A stretch of DNA of 25,850 nucleotides from CAZMUN01 sp964569815 (lineage in GTDB: Archaea > Iainarchaeota > Iainarchaeia > Iainarchaeales > GCA-2688035), in NCBI GenBank assembly GCA_964569815.1, contig CAZMUN010000017.1, positions 1 to 25,850 on the forward strand, read 5' to 3'. The translations under genes and the position numbers were made by a program. Every line of letters begins with the position of its first letter. Position 1 is the first letter of the stretch. The notes beneath the pieces were generated by a model that worked only from the letters and a program-made list of their open reading frames with translations, was not told the origin of the DNA and searched no databases. Below are positions 22,473 through 25,850 of this stretch, piece by piece.

Positions 22473-23681
22473 TCAGCCTTTAACAAGGTATATGTAAACT
22501 ACTGCGGCAATTGCAACCAACACAATGCCTGCATAAATAGCGGGGCTTATTTCCCTTTGTTTGAATTCCACAAAGCTGTTCTGGCAGCTTTCCTGTAAAA
22601 CATTGAGGTCGACATAGGTTACAACGCACCCTACAGGGAACTTTCCTGGCTCCTGGCCTGTAACGCCAAACTCCAGGTAAGCCGTTTCCTTTGGCAAAAT
22701 TTCCGGAATGCTTCTATTGCCCTGGCTAACAGAAGCCTCTGACTCAAGGCCAACAGACAAATTGTAAAGGGGGTCGTTGCCAATGTTCTTTACAGCGAGC
22801 TTCATTTCCACGGTTTCGCCAACAAAAGCGGTTTCCTGGCCTTTTACAATGAAGGCCTCTATTTTCCTTTCAGGCTCCCGGACATCCAAAGTCAACAGGT
22901 TGCTGAACTTTGACTCAATTTCAGAAAACCCGTTTTCAAAGTAAACGATTGCCGGCGGCAAAGTCATAGGGAAAGCAACCCTTGGCTTTACAACATAATC
23001 TATTTCCACTTTCTCGCCTGGGTTTATTTCGCCATTGAAGTAGTTGTCGCCCTCCACCACGGAAAAAGCGTTCTTGTCTTCGGCCAAAGGCCTTGCATAC
23101 TCTACTCTGACAAGAGTTGAATCACTGCCCTGGTTATGTAGAACTATTTTTATTTCGGTTTTTTCCCCCAAAACAAGCTTTTGCTCTTCTGCACTTACAA
23201 CAAAAGCTCCCTTGCTTGAAAAATCCGGCAGCTTGTAAAGCCCTACCTTAGACTCTTTGTCTAAAACCAATCCTGTTATTGCATTGCCTGTTCCAAGGCA
23301 GAGTTCCAGGGAATTTTCTTCTTGAAGAAGGTTTTTGGGCAAGAAAACCCTTTCCCAGCATTTTTGCTCAGAGCACTTAAAGTCTTCCAAATGAAGCCCT
23401 GCTATTTGTTCTTGGTTAAGCGCCGCATTTACGTCAATTCTTCCCTCTTCCAATGGCCCGATTTCTATGCCGATGGAAAGAACAGGGTATGTTTCCTCGT
23501 TTTCCACGTCAATGCCTTCCGGAAAAATAAACCTTATTTCACGGCAGCTTCTTTGCATCTGGCCTTGAACCAAAACAGGCTCGTAGCCCATCTCCCCCAA
23601 AGTTCTTTCAAAAACAGTTCCAGCCCAGGCGTTATGTATAAGCACAACTGCCAGCAGAATCGCTAAAAAAACCCTTTTCAT
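22473..23681 (-). CDS. Secreted, membrane-anchored protein with Ig-like (CARDB/NEW3-type) domains
   Basis: A 402-residue protein with a signal peptide (AILLAVVLIHNAWAG), an N-terminal beta-rich part with a Cys pair (SEQKCWERVFLP), and two Ig-like regions. One starts near VLGEKTEIKIVLHNQGSDSTLVRVEY and one near FVGETVEMKLAVKNIGNDPLYNLSV. A C-terminal helix (AIYAGIVLVAIAAVVYIYLV) with a short tail anchors it. The pattern resembles archaeal envelope proteins with COG1361/CARDB-like domains; the exact family is unsure. The ATG overlaps the stop of the kinase gene as ATGA, preceded by GGGGGG. Confidence 0.75.
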   Translation of the reverse strand: MKRVFLAILLAVVLIHNAWAGTVFERTLGEMGYEPVLVQGQMQRSCREIRFIFPEGIDVENEETYPVLSIGIEIGPLEEGRIDVNAALNQEQIAGLHLEDFKCSEQKCWERVFLPKNLLQEENSLELCLGTGNAITGLVLDKESKVGLYKLPDFSSKGAFVVSAEEQKLVLGEKTEIKIVLHNQGSDSTLVRVEYARPLAEDKNAFSVVEGDNYFNGEINPGEKVEIDYVVKPRVAFPMTLPPAIVYFENGFSEIESKFSNLLTLDVREPERKIEAFIVKGQETAFVGETVEMKLAVKNIGNDPLYNLSVGLESEASVSQGNRSIPEILPKETAYLEFGVTGQEPGKFPVGCVVTYVDLNVLQESCQNSFVEFKQREISPAIYAGIVLVAIAAVVYIYLVKG

Positions 23682-24172
23682 ATTTTTGCCCCCTTTTCCT
23701 TCAGCCCCCTTATAATTCTCTCCAATGTTTCTTTTATACTTTTCCCGGACTCGATTTCCACAAGCTTTTCTTCCTGAAAATTCCTTTTCACGCGCTTCTT
23801 ACAATAATCTATTCCCTCGCAAAACACGTTATCCTGGACCTTTTCAGCGGTATAGCCGCGGCTTTCAAGCCTTGGCTCCAAAACCTCGGGATGGCATCTT
23901 ATAAGCACAACAAAATCTGCCTTGAGCTTGAGCTCGCATAAAAGATGCCCCTCCAAAACAACGTTTTTTTGCTTTTCCAAAAGGCCGTTGACTGCTTTTG
24001 CAAAAGGCCCAAGCGGAATAACCAGCTCGTCCTCCTCAGAGTCCCATTTGCCGATTCTCGCCTCTAAAGCAAACTGCTTCTCATTCAAAACCCTGGCCTT
24101 CAGCCTTTTTCCCAAAAGCCTTGCAGCGCTTGTTTTTCCAACGCCTGGGCTTCCTGTTACAACGATTCTCAT
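23678..24172 (-). CDS. AK6/Fap7-type adenylate kinase
   Basis: A 164-residue P-loop kinase. The Walker A motif GSPGVGKTS is at about residues 7-15, LEGHLLCELK replaces the family's EGHL/H-rich segment, and the C-terminal lid RGYTAEKVQDNVFCEGIDYC is characteristic of AK6/Fap7. Members act as broad nucleoside monophosphate kinases and, in yeast and archaea, assist small-subunit assembly with uS11. The frame is open to a TTG at 24190, but ATG 24172 begins at the first strand and lies about 27 nt after GTTTAAAATTG (24196-24206), a likely box A for a leaderless mRNA. It overlaps the secreted protein gene by 4 nt. Confidence 0.9.
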   Translation of the reverse strand: MRIVVTGSPGVGKTSAARLLGKRLKARVLNEKQFALEARIGKWDSEEDELVIPLGPFAKAVNGLLEKQKNVVLEGHLLCELKLKADFVVLIRCHPEVLEPRLESRGYTAEKVQDNVFCEGIDYCKKRVKRNFQEEKLVEIESGKSIKETLERIIRGLKEKGAKI

Positions 24173-24195
24173 GAAAAAATTAGCCTGCAAAGCAA

Positions 24196-24206
24196 TTTTA
24201 AACGAA
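24196..24206 (-). promoter_or_regulatory. TATA box of the AK6-type kinase gene
   Basis: GTTTAAAATTG on the minus strand lies about 27 nt upstream of the ATG at 24172, consistent with a leaderless start. Confidence 0.45.
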
Positions 24207-24240
24207 TCAATCGGGCAAAAAACAGCCCCTAAAAAAAGCG
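24207..24240 (-). terminator. Possible T-tract terminator of the 45-aa gene
   Basis: On the minus strand, seven- and six-T runs (GCTTTTTTTA, CTGTTTTTTG) follow the small gene by 25-55 nt, the kind of T-rich signal archaeal polymerase stops at. Confidence 0.4.
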
Positions 24241-24258
24241 GTAGAAAGGGGTGAAGAA

Positions 24259-24318
24259 GGGCATTACTTCCTGGCTTTTTTCAAAAAAGCAGTTTCACTG
24301 TCAGGTTTAGTAATGCCC
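24259..24318 (-). repeat. Nested inverted repeat over the end of the 45-aa ORF
   Basis: GGGCATTACT (24259-24268) and AGTAATGCCC (24309-24318) form a perfect 10-bp stem. Inside it CCTG (24270-24273) pairs with CAGG (24302-24305), and GCTTTTTT/AAAAAAGC (24274-24281, 24283-24290) forms a separate hairpin. The outer stem includes the stop codon of the small ORF. Confidence 0.7.
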
Positions 24319-24401
24319 CCTTTGCTCAGAGTTCTGCCTAGCTCAGATGCCTTCTCAAAACTAAGACCAAATGATTCCAAACTGGTTTCATCTGTTTTCA
24401 T
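24264..24401 (-). CDS. Small hypothetical protein (45 aa)
   Basis: Open frame for 45 residues (MKTDETSLESFGLSFEKASE at the start, FLKKARK at the end), soluble and charged, with no known motif. It is supported by its context: GAAGGGATC lies 5-10 nt before the ATG, and a good box A, TATTTATATG (24443-24452), would start the transcript about 19 nt upstream of the ATG. The second half of the frame and the stop codon lie in a strong nested inverted repeat, so the transcript may also act as a structured RNA. It is too short to judge by composition alone. Confidence 0.55.
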   Translation of the reverse strand: MKTDETSLESFGLSFEKASELGRTLSKGGITKPDSETAFLKKARK

Positions 24402-24442
24402 TTCTGATCCCTTCGCAAAGCACTATTATTATAGCATACCCC

Positions 24443-24452
24443 ATATAAATAC
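24443..24452 (-). promoter_or_regulatory. TATA box of the 45-aa gene
   Basis: TATTTATATG on the minus strand predicts a start near 24420 and a short leader with a GAAGGGATC ribosome binding site. The element could also be read on the plus strand. Confidence 0.55.
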
Positions 24453-24784
24453 TTTTCGGTGAAATGGAGCTTAATTTGCCCTTCTTTTTTCAAATTAATT
24501 TTTTATAGGGTGTTAATGACAAAATAAAGCTTGATTTGGCCTTATTTTTTATGTATATTTGCTTTTTTTTGGCTGGCTTTTTTTTAGTCAAATTCTGAAA
24601 AAAAACCGGTTATGTAGACGGCTTTTTTTGCTGTTTTAAAGCCACGGCTTTCTGTTCCTTCCTTGTGCGAGCCTTTTTTGCAGCCTCCCTTCATTATGTA
24701 TATTTTTCTTTAGGCTTGCCTTTTTGCTTTAAATGCGGTTTTTCGTTTTTTGGAGTCCACCCCTTCTGCCGCCTTTTAAGAAAG
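24453..24784. other. T-rich intergenic stretch with degenerate repeats, no convincing gene
   Basis: The plus strand is dense in T-runs of 6-9. It contains a direct repeat (24468-24490 and 24528-24550, 20 of 23 identical, exactly 60 bp apart), a repeated TTATGTATATTT (24549-24560, 24694-24705), and a short hairpin AAAGCC/GGCTTT (24637-24650). A 36-codon minus-strand frame (24584-24694) is present but unsupported. Confidence 0.55.
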
Positions 24785-24794
24785 AAATAAATAC
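24785..24794 (+). promoter_or_regulatory. TATA box of the 24820 gene
   Basis: AAATAAATAC is centred about 30 nt before the ATG at 24820, giving a leader of only a few bases. Confidence 0.45.
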
Positions 24795-24819
24795 TGCCTT
24801 GCCTTTCTATTAAACGAAA

Positions 24820-25248
24820 ATGGCCCTGGATTTCAAGAAATTGCTTATTGCTTTAACGCCTGCTGTTTTGCTGGTTGTTTTAATTGCCGCTCTCTTGGTT
24901 TTTTTGCCAGGCCAGGGCCCTGAATCCTTTGAATGCCTGGACATTGCCTGCTTCAATGAGCGAAGCGCTGAATGCCTGCCAACCGTTCTCAACCTAAACT
25001 ATGACCTGCAAAACCCGCCTGCCAGGCCTTTCCTGAACCAAGGTGCAGGCACTGGAATCTCAACAATGGTTTCCCTTGAGCCAAAAGGAGAGGAATGCCT
25101 TGCAACCTATTCCGTAATTTACCCTGACGGCTCTGTTCCCTACACCAAGAAATGTGTTCTCCCAAAAGACGCTGAAAACAAGCTTTCCCCTCTTTTGGCA
25201 AACCTTTCAGGCGTTGAGTGCACTGAGGAAAGGAGGCCAGAACAGTGA
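24820..25248 (+). CDS. Membrane-anchored hypothetical protein (142 aa)
   Basis: A 142-residue protein with an N-terminal transmembrane helix (ALTPAVLLVVLIAALLVFL, about residues 11-29) and a small outer domain with six Cys (ECLDIACFNERSAECLP, GEECLATY, KKCVLP, GVECTEE), probably disulfide-linked. The helix is preceded by only two Lys, so it may be a signal anchor. Family not recognised. The stop overlaps the GTG start of the next gene, whose ribosome binding site AAGGAGG lies inside this one, so the two are translated together and may form a surface complex. Confidence 0.75.
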   Translation: MALDFKKLLIALTPAVLLVVLIAALLVFLPGQGPESFECLDIACFNERSAECLPTVLNLNYDLQNPPARPFLNQGAGTGISTMVSLEPKGEECLATYSVIYPDGSVPYTKKCVLPKDAENKLSPLLANLSGVECTEERRPEQ

Positions 25249-25850
25249 CACCTAGACAATTTGCCTTTTTGGCATTGCTGCTTTTTTCGCTTTTGCTTCT
25301 TCCCCCAGCATTTGCAGCAGTGCGCTGGACCAAATTGGCCGGCGACCACTACACCCTGGACCCCTGCACTTTTCCAGGCATTACATGCAGGAACACCATC
25401 ACTCCAGGAAACTTTTCTGAATTCGTGCGCAACCCAACTTACTCTTTTCCAATTGCCCACAACGGAAACCATATTTACATAGTTGCCCTTGTTCGCGGCG
25501 GATGGGATTACGATTTTTCGACCTTTGTTGAACCGCAGGTAATGACCATAATTCTTGAAGATGAGCCGCCTTTTGAGTATGTGGACCACAAGCTGGCTCC
25601 AAGAAAATACTATGAAAATTTTTGGACAGGAGACCCTTCCTTTGACCTGTCTGAGTTTTGTGAAAACAATCCGACCGGAATAATTTCCGAGTTTGGCTAT
25701 AACCTTATTGGAAGCCCTGAAGGCAACATGGACTTTTACACCTATGTTTACACCTGCCCTATTGAAGATTTTGACGGTTGGTCGCCAATAACTCCTACTA
25801 CAAAATATGCCCATTACACGATTTCCCCTGACGGCAGCATCAGCCTTTCA
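25245..25850 (+). CDS. Secreted hypothetical protein, partial (runs off the window)
   Basis: Open from GTG 25245 to the window end, 202 codons. AAGGAGG (25230-25236 region) precedes the GTG, which overlaps the upstream stop as GTGA. Residues 1-24 are a signal peptide (FAFLALLLFSLLLLPPAFA). The visible mature part is rich in aromatic residues and Asp/Pro with spaced Cys (LDPCTFPGITCRN, FCENNP, YTCPIEDF), typical of an extracellular beta-rich protein. A 224-residue antisense frame over it is a shadow. The family is not recognised and the C-terminus is missing. Confidence 0.8.
   Translation, partial: MTPRQFAFLALLLFSLLLLPPAFAAVRWTKLAGDHYTLDPCTFPGITCRNTITPGNFSEFVRNPTYSFPIAHNGNHIYIVALVRGGWDYDFSTFVEPQVMTIILEDEPPFEYVDHKLAPRKYYENFWTGDPSFDLSEFCENNPTGIISEFGYNLIGSPEGNMDFYTYVYTCPIEDFDGWSPITPTTKYAHYTISPDGSISLS

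Noticed and set aside
24584..24694. 36-codon minus-strand frame in the T-rich gap
   Set aside because: No ribosome binding site or well-placed promoter; likely chance in A-rich sequence.
24420..24820. Possible CRISPR array or tRNA in the intergenic region
   Set aside because: Only two degenerate repeat copies without spacer regularity; no cloverleaf with TTCRA-type loop was found.
25140..25814. 224-codon minus-strand frame
   Set aside because: Antisense to a plus-strand gene with signal peptide and ribosome binding site.

Overview
The window looks like part of an archaeal chromosome, most likely from a DPANN lineage near Diapherotrites; the lineage is an inference, the domain is well supported. 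Archaeal hallmarks are Taw1/TYW1, a geranylgeranyl reductase paired with a ferredoxin, an AK6/Fap7-type kinase, a PRC-barrel protein, an AMMECR1 protein, an NFACT-family protein and a group 3b-type NiFe hydrogenase. Many first genes have a TATA-like box about 26 nt before the start codon and no leader, while genes inside operons have GGAGG-type ribosome binding sites and ATGA, GTGA or TAATG junctions. Genes are tightly packed and convergent neighbours often overlap. No rRNA, tRNA, IS element or CRISPR array was seen.

Region 1 (about 1-6258) is a same-strand run: bacterial-type (class I) GAPDH, phosphoglycerate kinase, then the beta, gamma, delta and alpha subunits of a cytosolic NAD(P)-linked [NiFe] (sulf)hydrogenase. 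The layout suggests that glycolytic NAD(P)H is reoxidised by H2 production. Region 2 (6239-9866) continues the hydrogenase theme: the C-terminal maturation protease, an EamA-type transporter, a protein resembling a hydrogenase-associated family of unknown function, and on the minus strand an overlapping chain made of a transglutaminase-like protein, HypC and two very basic small ORFs.

Region 3 (9931-12452) holds a two-cluster ferredoxin and a geranylgeranyl reductase (archaeal lipid saturation) interrupted by a 380-residue intein with a LAGLIDADG endonuclease domain. Region 4 (12572-16255) is a secretion unit: a 1134-residue exported protein with a DUF333-like region, tandem Kazal domains and six diverged copies of an unassigned repeat, followed by a small lipoprotein.

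Region 5 (16297-19693) is informational and housekeeping: an NFACT-family protein that stops before its usual C-terminal half, a PRC-barrel protein, Taw1 with both iron-sulfur sites, a small membrane protein and AMMECR1. Region 6 (19788-24172) has a long helical lipoprotein-like protein anchored at both ends, a secreted Ig-like protein, and an AK6-type kinase coupled to the latter. Region 7 (24190-24819) is a T-rich intergenic stretch holding a small 45-residue gene with its own promoter and a strong nested RNA structure, plus degenerate repeats. Region 8 (24820-25850) has a membrane-anchored protein coupled to a secreted protein cut by the window edge.
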